The notes: generated by a model not told the origin, from the letters alone. A stretch of 64,000 nucleotides of DNA from Solibacillus sp. FSL W7-1464 (GCF_038004425.1 NZ_JBBORC010000001.1:907001-971000); one strand, 5' to 3'; shown: positions 46,300-59,886, counted from the first letter of the stretch. A program made the numbers and translations.

Positions 46300-47201
46300 T
46301 GACGGTAGTCACATTAACAATAGAAGAATTTGCAGGGGAACGTATCGATAAGGCACTTTCACAAATGGAAGAATCATGGTCACGTTCGCAAATTGGTAAC
46401 TGGCTGGATGAAGAACGGATTTTAGTAAACGGTACAGCCGTAAAAGCAAAATATAAAGTGAAGCAAGGGGACGTTATTGAAGTAACGGTTCCGGAAGTAG
46501 AAGATTTGGAAATCATTCCAGAAGATTTAAATTTGGAAATCGTTTATGAAGATGCCGACGTATTAGTTGTGAATAAACCGCGCGGAATGGTTGTTCACCC
46601 GGCACCAGGGCACACAAGCGGCACATTGGTAAATGGTTTAATGCATCATTGCAAAGACTTGTCCGGCATTAACGGTGTGGCACGTCCAGGGATTGTACAC
46701 CGTATTGACAAGGATACATCCGGTTTATTAATGGTTGCAAAAAATGATATTGCCCATGAAAGTCTAGTGAATCAGTTGGTCGCAAAATCGGTAACACGTA
46801 AATATACGGCTTTAGTACATGGCCGTATTGCGCATGAAAAAGGCACAATTGATGCACCAATCGGCCGTGATCAGAAAGATCGTCAAAAGCAGGCGGTTAT
46901 CGATAAAGGCAAAAATGCGGTTACACATTTCCAGGTAATTGAGCGTTTCAATGAATTTACTTTGGTGGAGTGCCGTCTTGAAACAGGACGTACTCACCAA
47001 ATCCGCGTGCATATGAATTATATCGGTTTCCCGTTAGCAGGCGATCCGAAATACGGTCCAAGAAAAACAATCGATTTCGGCGGCCAAGTATTACATGCAG
47101 GTGTTTTAGGATTTATCCACCCTGTAACGAAAGAATATTTAGAGTTTGAATCACCGCTGCCGGAAGACTTCAAACAATTATTAGAAGAATTACGCGGATA
47201 A
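46299..47201 (+). CDS. rluD: RluD-family 23S rRNA pseudouridine synthase (YlyB)
   Basis: A 300-residue enzyme with an N-terminal S4 domain (ERIDKALSQMEESWSRSQI) and a RluA/RluD catalytic domain. The catalytic aspartate is in HRIDKDTSGLLMVAK, and RTHQIRVHM is the family motif. It makes pseudouridines in 23S rRNA. ATG at 46299 overlaps the lspA stop (TAATG). It is followed by a terminator. Confidence 0.94.
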   Translation: MTVVTLTIEEFAGERIDKALSQMEESWSRSQIGNWLDEERILVNGTAVKAKYKVKQGDVIEVTVPEVEDLEIIPEDLNLEIVYEDADVLVVNKPRGMVVHPAPGHTSGTLVNGLMHHCKDLSGINGVARPGIVHRIDKDTSGLLMVAKNDIAHESLVNQLVAKSVTRKYTALVHGRIAHEKGTIDAPIGRDQKDRQKQAVIDKGKNAVTHFQVIERFNEFTLVECRLETGRTHQIRVHMNYIGFPLAGDPKYGPRKTIDFGGQVLHAGVLGFIHPVTKEYLEFESPLPEDFKQLLEELRG

Positions 47202-47206
47202 TCGAG

Positions 47207-47242
47207 AACAGCCGCCTCCTTTTTGGGGGACGGCTGTTTTTT
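47207..47242 (+). terminator. Terminator after rluD
   Basis: Stem AACAGCCG/CGGCTGTT (47207-47214 with 47231-47238), with inner pairing of CCTCC to GGGGG, followed by a T run. Confidence 0.85.
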
Positions 47243-47701
47243 GGTTCGGGAGAGCCTTATGCCGGGCTTTATTAGAACTTTTGAAGCGAATATTAGAAAA
47301 TATTGTGGAGGTGGCTGGCAATGAGTTCGATTGGAAGCAGTATATACTACGTATTATGGCGGTCGGGTAACCTGAAGTGTTTTTATTAGAACATCTGAAG
47401 TAGATATTAGAAGAAGTTGCAGTGAAATTAGAAGTTCTAGGATTTTATTAGAAAATGGGTGGGAATGTTTGTGGTTAGAGGCATTATTCTCTGCATGTAG
47501 TGTGGTTCAGAGAGCCTGAAATAATTTTATTAGAACATTTGAAGCGGATATTAGAAAAAGCTCAGCAGATATTAGCACATTGGGACGCTTTATTAGAAGA
47601 TCTCGAATACTTATTTGAACAATTGACCACTATATTAGAAGAACGGACTTTTATTAGAAGATTTCGAAGTATATTAGAATATTTGATGTACTTATTAGAA
47701 A
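47243..47701. repeat. 21-bp-period repeat array (ATTAGAA repeats) before the pyr operon
   Basis: ATTAGAA or a one- to two-base variant occurs at 47271, 47292, 47385, 47406, 47427, 47447, 47529, 47550, 47571, 47592, 47613, 47634, 47653, 47673 and 47694, mostly 21 bp apart. The fuller unit is about ATTAGAACATTTGAAGCGGAT. A higher-order block beginning GGTTC..GAGAGCCTGAA precedes three runs, at 47243, 47361 and 47504. Read in one frame the unit gives LLEHLKRILE-like heptads, but the runs contain stops and no ribosome-binding site. This occupies most of the gap 47202-47770. Confidence 0.85.
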
Positions 47702-47772
47702 ATCCACAACAGGCCCGAAAATTCAAACTTTTCAAACATCAAATTTCAGTTGTCTGACCTTCACAAAGTTTA

Positions 47773-47801
47773 TTGACTTATAAAATAATCAAGCCTATAC
47801 T
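47773..47801 (+). promoter_or_regulatory. Promoter of the pyr operon
   Basis: TTGACT (47773-47778), 17-bp spacer, TATACT (47796-47801). About 260 nt of leader separate it from pyrR. Confidence 0.85.
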
Positions 47802-47812
47802 GACAACAGTGA

Positions 47813-48610
<798 letters not shown>

Positions 48611-48632
48611 GTGAATACAGGGAGAGAACATC

Positions 48633-49931
48633 ATGACGAAAGCAGTATTGGATATTCATGAAAAACCTACAGTAGGGCAACTGATTACGTTTAGTTTTCA
48701 GCACATGTTTGCCATGTTCGGGTCAACAATTTTAGTACCAAAATTAGTCGGGTTAAGCCCAGCCATTGCGCTTTTAACAAGCGGAATCGCGACAATCATC
48801 TTTTTGTTCATTACACAGTTTAAAGTACCGGCTTACTTAGGTTCATCGTTTGCCTTCATCTCTCCTATTATCCTGGTAGCAGGAATGTCGGAAGCAGGTG
48901 TTGCGATCAATCCTGGAAATGCAATGATCGGAGCCATGATGGTCGGGGTTGTATACGCAATCGTAGCATTGTTAATTTGGAAAACAGGCTACAAATGGCT
49001 GATGAACATTTTGCCGCCAATCGTCGTAGCACCGGTAATCATCGTAATCGGATTAGGGTTATCTGGCACGGCAGTCGATATGGCAATGAATGTGAACGGC
49101 GAATACAGCGGCCTTCACTTCTCGGCAGCATTGGTAACATTAGCTACAGCAATTATTTTCACAGTATTCTTTAAAAACATTTTAAGCGCAATGCCGATTC
49201 TTATGGGGATTGTCGTTGGTTATATTTATTCAGTCATCGTTGGAATCGTCGACTTTACGGCAGTACACAATGCGAAGTTCTTCGCATTGCCGGACTTTTT
49301 AATTCCAGGTGTAAACTATGAGTTCCAACTTACAGGAGCCATCTTTATCGGAATGGTACCGATTGTCATTGTAACGATATCAGAACATATCGGTCACCAG
49401 CTAGTATTGGGGAAAGTTGTAAACCGCAACTATATTAAAGACCCGGGCTTACATCGTTCGCTTTTAGGTGACGGTCTTGGAACATTTGCTTCGGCGCTGA
49501 TCGGTGGTCCGCCAAAAACAACATACGGAGAAAATATCGGAGTACTGGCGATCACACGTGTATATTCAGTGTATGTCATCATGGGAGCAGCAGTTGTGGC
49601 CATCGTCGTATCGTTCTCAGGGCAGCTGATGGCACTGATTGAAACGATTCCAACAGCAGTACTTGGCGGTATTTCAATCCTGTTATTCGGGATTATTGCA
49701 GCAAGCGGTTTACGTATGTTAGTGGAAAGTAAAGTGGACTTCGGAAATAACCGGAACATGGTCATTGCATCCGTAATACTGGTAGTCGGAATTGGCGGGG
49801 CAGCAATGCGCTTTACAGAAAGCTTTGCGATTGAAGGAATGGCATTAGCATCGATTATCGGTGTCATCTTGAATCTTGTATTGCCAGGCCGTGAAGTAAC
49901 AGAAAAAGATATTTACGAAACAGAAGAATAA
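48633..49931 (+). CDS. pyrP: Uracil permease (UraA/PyrP)
   Basis: A 432-residue NCS2 (NAT) family proton symporter for uracil with about fourteen membrane segments. The family segments FSFQHMFAMFGSTILVP near residue 20, VGMVPIVIVTISEHIGHQ-like region near residue 240, and GGPPKTTYGENIGVLAIT are present. It starts 22 bp after pyrR, with no attenuator between them, unlike B. subtilis. The second attenuator follows it. Confidence 0.95.
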   Translation: MTKAVLDIHEKPTVGQLITFSFQHMFAMFGSTILVPKLVGLSPAIALLTSGIATIIFLFITQFKVPAYLGSSFAFISPIILVAGMSEAGVAINPGNAMIGAMMVGVVYAIVALLIWKTGYKWLMNILPPIVVAPVIIVIGLGLSGTAVDMAMNVNGEYSGLHFSAALVTLATAIIFTVFFKNILSAMPILMGIVVGYIYSVIVGIVDFTAVHNAKFFALPDFLIPGVNYEFQLTGAIFIGMVPIVIVTISEHIGHQLVLGKVVNRNYIKDPGLHRSLLGDGLGTFASALIGGPPKTTYGENIGVLAITRVYSVYVIMGAAVVAIVVSFSGQLMALIETIPTAVLGGISILLFGIIAASGLRMLVESKVDFGNNRNMVIASVILVVGIGGAAMRFTESFAIEGMALASIIGVILNLVLPGREVTEKDIYETEE

Positions 49932-49949
49932 AAAATATACCTTTTAAAG

Positions 49950-50066
49950 ATTGTCCAGAGAGGCAAGGAAGGGTATGACATGCATGAAAGGATCATTAAT
50001 AGGATGATACTTTACCTTGTCACACCCTCCAAGCCTCGCTAATGATGATAGCGGGGCTTATTTATG
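49950..50066 (+). promoter_or_regulatory. Second PyrR attenuator, between pyrP and pyrB
   Basis: The site TTGTCCAGAGAGGCAAGGAA followed by GGGTAT (49950-49976) is followed by a hairpin AAGCCTCGCT/AGCGGGGCTT (50031-50040 with 50050-50059) and a short T-rich tail. It lies before pyrB. Confidence 0.85.
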
Positions 50067-50178
50067 ACGAGATATTGTATATTTAAACAAAAAGTAGATT
50101 AAATATTCATAATGTAATAAAATAATATCAAGCTAGCATTTGCGCCGGGGCGTAATTGATATAAGCGGAGGTACTCAC

Positions 50179-51096
50179 ATGAAAAACTTATTATCGATGG
50201 AACATTTGTCAAATGAAGAAATAATGATGATTTTAAATCGAGCACAGCATTTCGAAGATGGAGAAAAACCTGTGTTACAACGTGAATTTCATGTAGCAAA
50301 CCTTTTCTTTGAGCCAAGTACACGTACAAAAACGAGCTTTGAAATGGCGGAGCGTCGACTTGGATGTACAGTGATTCCTTTTGATGCCGAATTCTCGAGC
50401 ACAACAAAAGGAGAAACACTGTACGATACAGTCAAAACATTGGAAATGATCGGCATTGATGCGGTCGTAATTCGTGATAAGGAAGATGAATATTACAACG
50501 AGCTTTTAGAAGGTATAGAATGTGCAGTCATCAATGCAGGAGACGGCGCAGGCCAGCATCCTTCACAGTCACTGCTGGATTTATATACGATTCAAAAAGA
50601 GTTCGGACGGTTTGAAGATCTGAATATTACAATCGTCGGGGATATTTCACATAGCCGTGTTGCAAAATCAAACGCGACAGCACTTACTCGTTTAGGGGCA
50701 AATGTTCGATTCCTTTGTCCGCCAGCATGGGCAGGCAATTTCGAAGCGGCACATAGCTGGGATGAAGTACTGGAAGACAGCGATGTCATTATGCTGCTGC
50801 GTATCCAGCATGAACGTCACTCCGTAAGTAAGAACTTTTCAAAAGAAAGCTACCATGCAGAGTACGGCTTAACGATTGAACGTGAACAGCGGATGAAAGA
50901 GAGTGCTATCATTATGCACCCGGCACCTGTAAACCGCGATGTGGAAATTGCGGATGCCCTTGTAGAATGCGGTCGGTCCCGCATTTTTGAACAAGTGCGA
51001 AACGGAGTATTTACTCGAATGGCCATTTTAGAAACGATTTTGAAAGGAAGAGATCAATATGACAACAGTTATACAAAATGTGAAGCTACTCAATGA
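50179..51096 (+). CDS. pyrB: Aspartate carbamoyltransferase catalytic subunit
   Basis: PyrB joins carbamoyl phosphate and aspartate. Its 305 residues contain the carbamoyl-phosphate site [20 protein letters not shown] near residue 47 and [12 protein letters not shown] near residue 127. No regulatory PyrI is encoded, as is usual in Bacilli. ATG at 50179 follows GGAGGT; the frame is open further upstream without homology. Its last 13 codons overlap pyrC by 38 nt, giving a tail [12 protein letters not shown] that looks like read-through past an older stop. Confidence 0.96.
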   Translation: MKNLLSMEHLSNEEIMMILNRAQHFEDGEKPVLQREFHVANLFFEPSTRTKTSFEMAERRLGCTVIPFDAEFSSTTKGETLYDTVKTLEMIGIDAVVIRDKEDEYYNELLEGIECAVINAGDGAGQHPSQSLLDLYTIQKEFGRFEDLNITIVGDISHSRVAKSNATALTRLGANVRFLCPPAWAGNFEAAHSWDEVLEDSDVIMLLRIQHERHSVSKNFSKESYHAEYGLTIEREQRMKESAIIMHPAPVNRDVEIADALVECGRSRIFEQVRNGVFTRMAILETILKGRDQYDNSYTKCEATQ

Positions 51097-52333
51097 GGAA
51101 GGCGAATTAGTAGTATCTACTATTGTAATAGAAAACGGCAAAATCGCTTCGATTAATGGAGACATTCCAGCTGACGCCAAAGTAATTGATGGTAAAGGCC
51201 ATTTCGCATCACCGGGTTTTGTCGATGTACATACACATTTACGTGAGCCTGGCTTTGAACATAAAGAAACAATCGCAACTGGCTCGGCATCTGCGGCAAA
51301 AGGCGGCTTTACAACAATCTGTGCGATGCCAAATACGAAGCCGGTACCGGATTCGGTAGAAAATATGCAGCTCATTAACGGGTTGATCAAAGAAAGTGCA
51401 GTAATCCGGGTATTGCCATATGGTTCATTAACGAAAGACATTTCAGGTGAAGTACGCACAAATATGCAAGAGTTAAAAGAACAGGGGGCAGTCGCTTTCT
51501 CGGATGACGGAATCGGTATTCAGCTAGCGTCGACGATGTATGAGCAAATGCAGCAGGCAGCAAAACTCGATGCAGTTGTTGTTGCACACTGTGAAGATAA
51601 TTCACTCATTTACGATGGGGTTATGCATGAAGGAAAACGCAATAAAGAACTTGGTTTACCAGGGATTCCTTCTATTTGCGAGTCAGTACAAATTGCACGG
51701 GATGTACTACTGGCTGAAGCGGCAGGAGCACGCTATCATGTGTGCCACGTATCGACGAAAGAATCTGTACGTGCTGTAAGAGATGCAAAAGCGGCAGGAA
51801 TTAAAGTGACTGCGGAAGTATGTCCACACCACTTATTATTAGAAGAAATGGATATCCCGTCAGATGATGCGAACTGGAAGATGAACCCGCCATTACGTGC
51901 TGCAGACGATAAAGACTCACTGCATGCAGCACTCTTGGACGGTACAATCGACTGTATCGCGACAGATCACGCACCGCACACAGAAGAAGAAAAATGCTGC
52001 GGTATGGTCGGGGCACCATTTGGAATTGTAGGTTTTGAGACAGCATTCCCGTTATTGTATACGAATTTTGTAGAGACAGGGAAATGGACATTAAAGCAAT
52101 TAGTCGACTGGATGAGTGTAAAGGCAGCCCGAATTTTCGATCTTCCATACGGAACATTGGAAGTAGGCGCTTCAGCGGATCTTGTACTAGTTGATTTGAA
52201 TAAGGAACAGGCAATCGATGCAGAAGGATTTGTTTCTAAAGGACGCAATACTCCATTTAACGGATGGACAGCTAAAGGATGGCCGGTAGTAACGATGTTT
52301 GAAGGCAATATTGTATATCAGGAGGCAGAATAA
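51059..52333 (+). CDS. pyrC: Dihydroorotase
   Basis: PyrC closes carbamoyl aspartate to dihydroorotate. This is a 424-residue class I dihydroorotase. The zinc ligands H58 and H60 are in [11 protein letters not shown], followed by further ligands in [14 protein letters not shown] and the catalytic [11 protein letters not shown] at 51059 lies inside pyrB with GAAAGGAAG upstream. The stop overlaps the carA start. Confidence 0.96.
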   Translation: MTTVIQNVKLLNEEGELVVSTIVIENGKIASINGDIPADAKVIDGKGHFASPGFVDVHTHLREPGFEHKETIATGSASAAKGGFTTICAMPNTKPVPDSVENMQLINGLIKESAVIRVLPYGSLTKDISGEVRTNMQELKEQGAVAFSDDGIGIQLASTMYEQMQQAAKLDAVVVAHCEDNSLIYDGVMHEGKRNKELGLPGIPSICESVQIARDVLLAEAAGARYHVCHVSTKESVRAVRDAKAAGIKVTAEVCPHHLLLEEMDIPSDDANWKMNPPLRAADDKDSLHAALLDGTIDCIATDHAPHTEEEKCCGMVGAPFGIVGFETAFPLLYTNFVETGKWTLKQLVDWMSVKAARIFDLPYGTLEVGASADLVLVDLNKEQAIDAEGFVSKGRNTPFNGWTAKGWPVVTMFEGNIVYQEAE

Positions 52334-53433
52334 TGAAAAAGCGTTTATTAATATTAGAAGATGGCACTGTATTTACAGGTACTGCATTTGGAAGCGACAA
52401 AGCGAGTCAAGGAGAAGTTGTATTTACTACAGGGATGACAGGCTACCAGGAAACAATTTCTGATCCGTCATTTTACGGGCAAATTGTTACATTAACATAC
52501 CCGTTAGTCGGAAATTACGGCATCAACCGTGATGACTTTGAAGCAATCACTCCTGCGATCCGCGGTTTTGTCGTACGTGAATTGGCAGAGCAGCCATCAA
52601 ACTGGCGCTCGGATATGTCTTTAGGGGATTACTTGGCAGCACAGGATATCCCGGGCATTGAAGGAATCGATACAAGAAAATTAACGCGCATTATTCGTAC
52701 AAAAGGAGCTGTACGAGCGATTTTAACTGAAGCAGACGCCGAAGTGGATATCGCACAGATCGTAGCTCAATTACAGGAAACGCCATATATTACACACCAT
52801 GTCCGCGAAGTATCGCCAAAAGCGGCTTACCCGTCACCAGGACGCGGAAAACGTGTTGTGCTGATCGACTTTGGGATGAAGCACGGAATTTTACGCGAAC
52901 TGAACAAACGTGACTGTGATGTAATCGTCGTACCATACAACACGACAGTCGAACAAATTTTAGCAATGCATCCGGATGGCATCATGCTTTCAAATGGTCC
53001 GGGGAATCCGGAAGATGTGACAGAAGGAATCGAAACAATTAAAGGACTAATCGGAAAAGTGCCAATCTTCGGTATTTGCTTAGGGCATCAGCTGTTTTCA
53101 CTAGCTTGTGGCGCGAAATCGTTCAAATTGCCATTCGGTCACCGAGGCGGAAATCACCCGGTAAAAAATCTGCGTACTGGACGTACAGATTTAACGAGCC
53201 AAAACCATGGCTATGCAATTGATATCGAGTCATTGGAAAATACTGATCTGGAGTTAACGCATGTCGCATTAAATGATGGAACTTGTGAAGGGGTACGCCA
53301 TAAGAAATATCCGATCTTCACTGTGCAGTATCACCCGGAAGCATCACCAGGTCCCGAAGATTCAAACTACCTATTTGACGAGTTTATCGAAATGATGGAA
53401 ATCGAAGCAGCAAAGGAGAACCAATATGCCTAA
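52333..53433 (+). CDS. carA: Carbamoyl-phosphate synthase small (glutaminase) subunit
   Basis: CarA (PyrAA) releases ammonia from glutamine for CarB. Its 366 residues have the N-terminal CPSase domain and a class I glutamine amidotransferase domain with the nucleophile in [13 protein letters not shown] and the His-Glu pair in [14 protein letters not shown] at 52333 overlaps the pyrC stop (TAATG); the end overlaps carB by 8 nt. Confidence 0.96.
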   Translation: MKKRLLILEDGTVFTGTAFGSDKASQGEVVFTTGMTGYQETISDPSFYGQIVTLTYPLVGNYGINRDDFEAITPAIRGFVVRELAEQPSNWRSDMSLGDYLAAQDIPGIEGIDTRKLTRIIRTKGAVRAILTEADAEVDIAQIVAQLQETPYITHHVREVSPKAAYPSPGRGKRVVLIDFGMKHGILRELNKRDCDVIVVPYNTTVEQILAMHPDGIMLSNGPGNPEDVTEGIETIKGLIGKVPIFGICLGHQLFSLACGAKSFKLPFGHRGGNHPVKNLRTGRTDLTSQNHGYAIDIESLENTDLELTHVALNDGTCEGVRHKKYPIFTVQYHPEASPGPEDSNYLFDEFIEMMEIEAAKENQYA

Positions 53434-56400
53434 ACGTACAGATATAAATACAATTTTAGTAATCGGGTCAGGGCCGATCGTAATCGGTCAAGCAGCAGAA
53501 TTTGACTATGCAGGGACACAAGCATGTCTTTCATTAAAAGAAGAGGGATATAAAGTCATTTTAATCAACTCGAACCCGGCGACAATTATGACGGATACTG
53601 AAATCGCAGATAAAGTATATATCGAGCCAATCAGCCTTGAGTTTGTATCGCGTATTTTACGTAAAGAGCGTCCGGATGCCATTCTTTCTACATTAGGTGG
53701 TCAAACAGGGTTGAATATGGCAATTGAACTTGATGAGTCCGGCATTTTAGATGAACTCGGAATCGAAATTCTAGGTACGAAACTGGATGCGATTCATAAA
53801 GCGGAGGACCGCGACTTGTTCCGTAACTTAATGTATGAACTTGGTGCACCGGTTCCGGAGTCTGATATTATTCATAACATGGATGAGGCAAAAGCATTCG
53901 TTGCGAAAATCGGTTATCCGGTAATCGTCCGTCCGGCATTTACACTTGGCGGAACAGGCGGCGGAATTTGCTATAACGACCAGGACTTGCAGGAAATTGT
54001 GACATCCGGTTTAAAATACTCTCCTGTAACACAGTGTTTACTGGAAAAATCAATCGCAGGCTTTAAAGAGATTGAATATGAAGTAATGCGTGACGCGGCG
54101 GATAATGCAATCGTTGTATGTAATATGGAAAACTTTGACCCGGTAGGTATCCATACAGGTGACTCGATCGTTGTAGCACCGACACAAACATTATCGGATC
54201 GTGAAAACCAAATGCTGCGTAACATCTCCCTTGATATTATTCGCGCACTGAAAATCGAAGGGGGCTGTAACGTACAGCTGGCATTAGACCCTTACTCATT
54301 CCAGTACTATGTAATCGAAGTGAATCCGCGTGTATCGCGTTCATCTGCGTTAGCATCAAAAGCGACAGGCTATCCGATCGCGAAGCTTGCAGCAAAAATC
54401 GCAGTAGGACTTACACTGGATGAAATCAAAAACCCTGTTACAGGTTCAACGTTCGCTTGCTTCGAGCCGGCACTAGACTATATTGTTGCAAAAATTCCAC
54501 GCTGGCCATTCGATAAGTTTGAATCGGCAAAACGTAACCTTGGTACGCAAATGAAAGCAACTGGGGAAGTAATGGCACTAGGCCGTACTTTTGAGGAAGC
54601 AATTTTAAAGGCTGTGCGTTCATTGGAAACCGGCCATGTCCATATTGAAATGAAAAATGCGGATGACATAACAGATACATGGATTGAAAAACGTATTAAA
54701 AAAGCAGGGGATGAGCGCCTATTCTTCATCGGTGAAGCGCTGCGCCGCGGTGTAACAGTAGAACAAATCCATGAATGGTCCGCAATCGATCTGTTCTTCC
54801 TGACGAAGCTGAAAAAAATTGTAGATATGGAAACAACATTGGCAGAAAACATCGGCAATACGGAAATTTTACGCACTGCGAAACGTTTAGGCTTTGCAGA
54901 TAAAAAAATTGCACAGCTTTGGGAAATGAAAGAGCAAGCCGTTTATGATTTCCGTAAAGAACATGGCATTATTCCAGTGTATAAAATGGTTGATACATGT
55001 GCGGCGGAATTCGAATCGAATACACCATACTTCTACGGCACATACGAGGAGGAAAATGAGTCCATCCGTACGGACAAACCATCTGTTGTAGTACTTGGTT
55101 CAGGTCCGATCCGTATCGGTCAAGGGGTAGAGTTCGACTATGCAACAGTTCACTCTGTATGGGCAATTCAAGAAGCAGGCTATGAAGCGATCATCATTAA
55201 CTCAAATCCAGAAACGGTTTCTACGGACTTCTCGATTTCGGACAAATTATACTTCGAGCCGCTAACGATTGAAGATGTCATGCATATTATCGATCTGGAG
55301 CAGCCAATCGGAGTAGTTGTACAGTTCGGCGGGCAAACAGCGATCAATTTAGCGGATAAGCTGGAAGCGAACGGTGTGAAAATTTTAGGAACGACACTCG
55401 AAGATATCGACCGTGCCGAAAACCGTAATAAATTCGAAGCGGCATTACAAGAAATGAAAATTCCCCAGCCTCCTGGCGATACAGCAACATCAGCTGAAGG
55501 TGCGATGAAAATTGCGGAAGGTTTAGGTTTCCCAGTATTGGTTCGTCCATCATATGTACTAGGCGGACGTGCAATGGAAATTGTTTATAATATGGAAGAG
55601 CTTGCTCACTATATGACAAACGCGGTAGAGGCATCACCGGATCACCCTGTATTAGTAGACCGTTACTTAACAGGACAGGAAATTGAAGTCGATGCCATTT
55701 GTGACGGGGAGAATGTATTGATTCCGGGAATCATGGAGCATGTTGAGCGCGCAGGAGTACACTCTGGTGACTCAATCAGTGTATATCCACCACAAAAATT
55801 GACGGATGCTCAGAAAGAAACATTGGTCGACTATACGACACGCCTGGCAAAAGGTCTTGGCATTGTCGGGTTAATGAATATCCAATACGTAATGAGTGAA
55901 GGTGAAATTTACGTGATCGAAGTAAATCCTCGCTCAAGCCGTACTGTACCGTTTTTAAGTAAAATTACAAATATTCCAATGGCAAATATCGCAACAAAAG
56001 CGATTCTTGGCCAATCGATTATTGAACAAGGCTACCCAACAGGCTTGGCAAAAGAACAGCAAGGCGTATTCGTAAAAGTACCGGTATTCTCATTCGCAAA
56101 ATTACGCCGTGTCGATATTACATTAGGACCTGAAATGAAATCAACAGGGGAAGTAATGGGGAAAGACGCTACTTACGAAAAAGCATTATATAAAGGCTTC
56201 GTAGCAGCAGGCATGGAAATTAAAACACATGGTACAATCCTGTTCACTGTATCGGATAAGGACAAAGAAGAAGCAATCAGTCTGGCGAAACGCTTCTCTA
56301 CAGTCGGCTACCGTATCGTAGCAACAGAAGGTACAGCAAAAACATTTGAAGCAAATGGTATTAAAACAGATATCGTAGAAAAAATCGGCGGTAAAGGCAA

Positions 56401-56623
56401 AACATTGATCGATATGATTCAAAATGGTGAAGCCCAATTAGTTGTCAATACATTGACTAAAGGGAAGCAGCCGGCACGAGATGGCTTCCGTATTCGCCGT
56501 GAATCGGTTGAAAACGGCGTACCATGCCTAACTTCATTGGATACGGCAGAAGCAATGCTGCGCGTGATTGAATCCATGACATTTACAGCAGAAGAAATGC
56601 CGAAAGCGGAGGTTGTACACTAA
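53426..56623 (+). CDS. carB: Carbamoyl-phosphate synthase large subunit
   Basis: CarB (PyrAB) makes carbamoyl phosphate from bicarbonate, ammonia and two ATP. Its 1065 residues show the two homologous ATP-grasp halves: [19 protein letters not shown] at the N-terminus and [19 protein letters not shown] near residue 555, each followed by a glycine-rich loop (TLGGTGGGI in the first half). The C-terminal allosteric MGS-like domain starts near residue 930. It overlaps carA by 8 nt. Confidence 0.97.
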   Translation: MPKRTDINTILVIGSGPIVIGQAAEFDYAGTQACLSLKEEGYKVILINSNPATIMTDTEIADKVYIEPISLEFVSRILRKERPDAILSTLGGQTGLNMAIELDESGILDELGIEILGTKLDAIHKAEDRDLFRNLMYELGAPVPESDIIHNMDEAKAFVAKIGYPVIVRPAFTLGGTGGGICYNDQDLQEIVTSGLKYSPVTQCLLEKSIAGFKEIEYEVMRDAADNAIVVCNMENFDPVGIHTGDSIVVAPTQTLSDRENQMLRNISLDIIRALKIEGGCNVQLALDPYSFQYYVIEVNPRVSRSSALASKATGYPIAKLAAKIAVGLTLDEIKNPVTGSTFACFEPALDYIVAKIPRWPFDKFESAKRNLGTQMKATGEVMALGRTFEEAILKAVRSLETGHVHIEMKNADDITDTWIEKRIKKAGDERLFFIGEALRRGVTVEQIHEWSAIDLFFLTKLKKIVDMETTLAENIGNTEILRTAKRLGFADKKIAQLWEMKEQAVYDFRKEHGIIPVYKMVDTCAAEFESNTPYFYGTYEEENESIRTDKPSVVVLGSGPIRIGQGVEFDYATVHSVWAIQEAGYEAIIINSNPETVSTDFSISDKLYFEPLTIEDVMHIIDLEQPIGVVVQFGGQTAINLADKLEANGVKILGTTLEDIDRAENRNKFEAALQEMKIPQPPGDTATSAEGAMKIAEGLGFPVLVRPSYVLGGRAMEIVYNMEELAHYMTNAVEASPDHPVLVDRYLTGQEIEVDAICDGENVLIPGIMEHVERAGVHSGDSISVYPPQKLTDAQKETLVDYTTRLAKGLGIVGLMNIQYVMSEGEIYVIEVNPRSSRTVPFLSKITNIPMANIATKAILGQSIIEQGYPTGLAKEQQGVFVKVPVFSFAKLRRVDITLGPEMKSTGEVMGKDATYEKALYKGFVAAGMEIKTHGTILFTVSDKDKEEAISLAKRFSTVGYRIVATEGTAKTFEANGIKTDIVEKIGGKGKTLIDMIQNGEAQLVVNTLTKGKQPARDGFRIRRESVENGVPCLTSLDTAEAMLRVIESMTFTAEEMPKAEVVH

Positions 56624-56624
56624 A

Positions 56625-58306
<1,682 letters not shown>

Positions 58307-58307
58307 T

Positions 58308-59015
58308 ATGAATACAAAACCGATTATTGCTTTAGATTTTCCCGGTGAAAAAGAAGTAATGCACTTTTTAAGGCTATTTGAAGAAAAATTATTCGTAAAA
58401 ATCGGAATGGAACTGTATATGCAGGAAGGCCCGGATATTGTGCGAAAAGTAAAAGAACAAGGACACGATATTTTTCTGGACTTAAAACTACATGACATCC
58501 CGAACACTGTGAAATCAGCGATGAAGGGCTTAGCGGGGCTTGGCGTGGATTTAGTGAATGTCCATGCAGCAGGTGGCCGTACGATGATGGAAGGTGCCCT
58601 GGAAGGTTTGGAGGCTGGTACACCAGCCGGAGCTAAAAGAGCAGCATTAATTGCCGTTACACAACTGACGTCAACGACAGCGCAGCAAATGCAAGAAGAG
58701 CAGAAAATTGCCCTATCTTTGAAAGAATCCGTTTTACAATATGCGCAGCTGACGAAACAGGCAGGTCTCCAAGGGGTAGTCTGTTCTGTTCATGAGGCAC
58801 AGGCAATCCGTGAAGCATGCGGCGATGACTTTTTACGAGTAACACCGGGTATTCGTATGCTGGGCGGGGAAGCACATGATCAGCAGCGTATCGCAACCCC
58901 TGATGGAGCTAAAAAGGACGGTTCATCACGAATTGTTGTAGGGCGTGCTATTACCGGAGCCGTCAATCCGGTAAAAGCATATCAAGAAGTTTGTAACTTA
59001 TGGGAGGCTAACTAA
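58308..59015 (+). CDS. pyrF: Orotidine 5'-phosphate decarboxylase
   Basis: PyrF decarboxylates OMP to UMP. Its 235 residues show the catalytic Asp-Lys array DLKLHDIPNTV near residue 60 and the C-terminal TPGIRMLGGEAHDQQR phosphate-binding region. ATG at 58308 has GGAAGGAG upstream and follows the pyrD stop by one base. Confidence 0.96.
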   Translation: MNTKPIIALDFPGEKEVMHFLRLFEEKLFVKIGMELYMQEGPDIVRKVKEQGHDIFLDLKLHDIPNTVKSAMKGLAGLGVDLVNVHAAGGRTMMEGALEGLEAGTPAGAKRAALIAVTQLTSTTAQQMQEEQKIALSLKESVLQYAQLTKQAGLQGVVCSVHEAQAIREACGDDFLRVTPGIRMLGGEAHDQQRIATPDGAKKDGSSRIVVGRAITGAVNPVKAYQEVCNLWEAN

Positions 59016-59016
59016 A

Positions 59017-59649
59017 ATGTCATTACAAAACGAAATTGCACATGCAATGCTAAAAGTAGGAGCGGTGGAATTGAATCCAACCGACTTATTTACATGGGCT
59101 TCAGGAATTCAGTCACCGATTTACTGCGATACACGTTTAACAATTTCGGATCCCGTTATCCGCAAGCAGCTTGCCAATGGACTGTCCTCTTTAATCAGCG
59201 AACATTTTTCTGACTGTGAAGTAGTGGCGGGTACTGCTACTGCAGGAATTCCTCATGCTGCCTGGGTAGCGGATATTATGCAGTTGCCGATGGTATATGT
59301 GCGTTCAAAAGCAAAAGAGCACGGGCGCGGAAACCAGATTGAAGGAAAATATGCAAAAGGTCAAAAAGTGGTTGTAATTGAAGATATCATCTCAACAGGA
59401 GGTTCATCCATTACTGCTGTTGAAGCATTACGCAATGCAGGCTGTGAAGTGTTAGGGGTCGTATGCGTGTATACATATAATCTGCCTAAAGCGGATCACG
59501 TATTTGATGAATCCGGCGTTAAATTTGTTTCGTTAACAAATTTCGATTACTTAATTGATGCGGCAAAAGAGGCTTCGGCCATTCAGGAACAGGACATTCC
59601 CTTCCTGAAAAAGTGGCATCAAGACTTAAAAACGGGAAAATTAAAATAA
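59017..59649 (+). CDS. pyrE: Orotate phosphoribosyltransferase
   Basis: PyrE joins orotate and PRPP to give OMP. Its 210 residues include the orotate-side GTATAGIPHAAWVAD, the KAKEHGRGNQIEG loop, and the PRPP motif VVVIEDIISTGGSSI near residue 120. ATG at 59017 follows TGGGAGG. It is the last gene of the operon, closed by a long-stem terminator. Confidence 0.96.
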   Translation: MSLQNEIAHAMLKVGAVELNPTDLFTWASGIQSPIYCDTRLTISDPVIRKQLANGLSSLISEHFSDCEVVAGTATAGIPHAAWVADIMQLPMVYVRSKAKEHGRGNQIEGKYAKGQKVVVIEDIISTGGSSITAVEALRNAGCEVLGVVCVYTYNLPKADHVFDESGVKFVSLTNFDYLIDAAKEASAIQEQDIPFLKKWHQDLKTGKLK

Positions 59650-59658
59650 AGTTAAAAT

Positions 59659-59700
59659 ACAATCCGTGGGGGTATTAAGCCCCCACGGATTGTTTGTTTA
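59659..59700 (+). terminator. Terminator of the pyr operon
   Basis: 14-bp perfect stem (59659-59672 with 59680-59693) with a 7-base loop, followed by TTGTTT. Confidence 0.9.
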
Positions 59701-59797
59701 ACCAATGAAACTACTACTGATAGTATGAATCTCCAGTTACACGAGATAAAAAAATATTAAAAATATTCAAAAACGTTTGAAGTTATCAAAAATATAC

Positions 59798-59826
59798 TTT
59801 ACACGTTTTTGTTATAGTTATATAAT
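59798..59826 (+). promoter_or_regulatory. Upstream promoter (P1) of the opp operon
   Basis: TTTACA (59798-59803), 17-bp spacer, TATAAT (59821-59826). It would give a leader of about 420 nt. Confidence 0.65.
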
Positions 59827-59886
59827 TCCATTAGGCAAAATTATCAGTTTTTTTAATAATGAAGTTTAATGGTTTGAAATTTTATT

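Noticed and set aside
47243-47701. CRISPR array
   Set aside because: The repeat unit is degenerate, spaced 21 bp with no unique spacers of constant length, and no cas gene is nearby.
47500-47757. 85-codon open frame in the 21-bp array (leucine-rich heptads)
   Set aside because: It starts at a GTG with no ribosome-binding site, and related blocks upstream in the same frame contain stops. The frame follows from the 21-bp period, so it is listed as a repeat and not as a gene.
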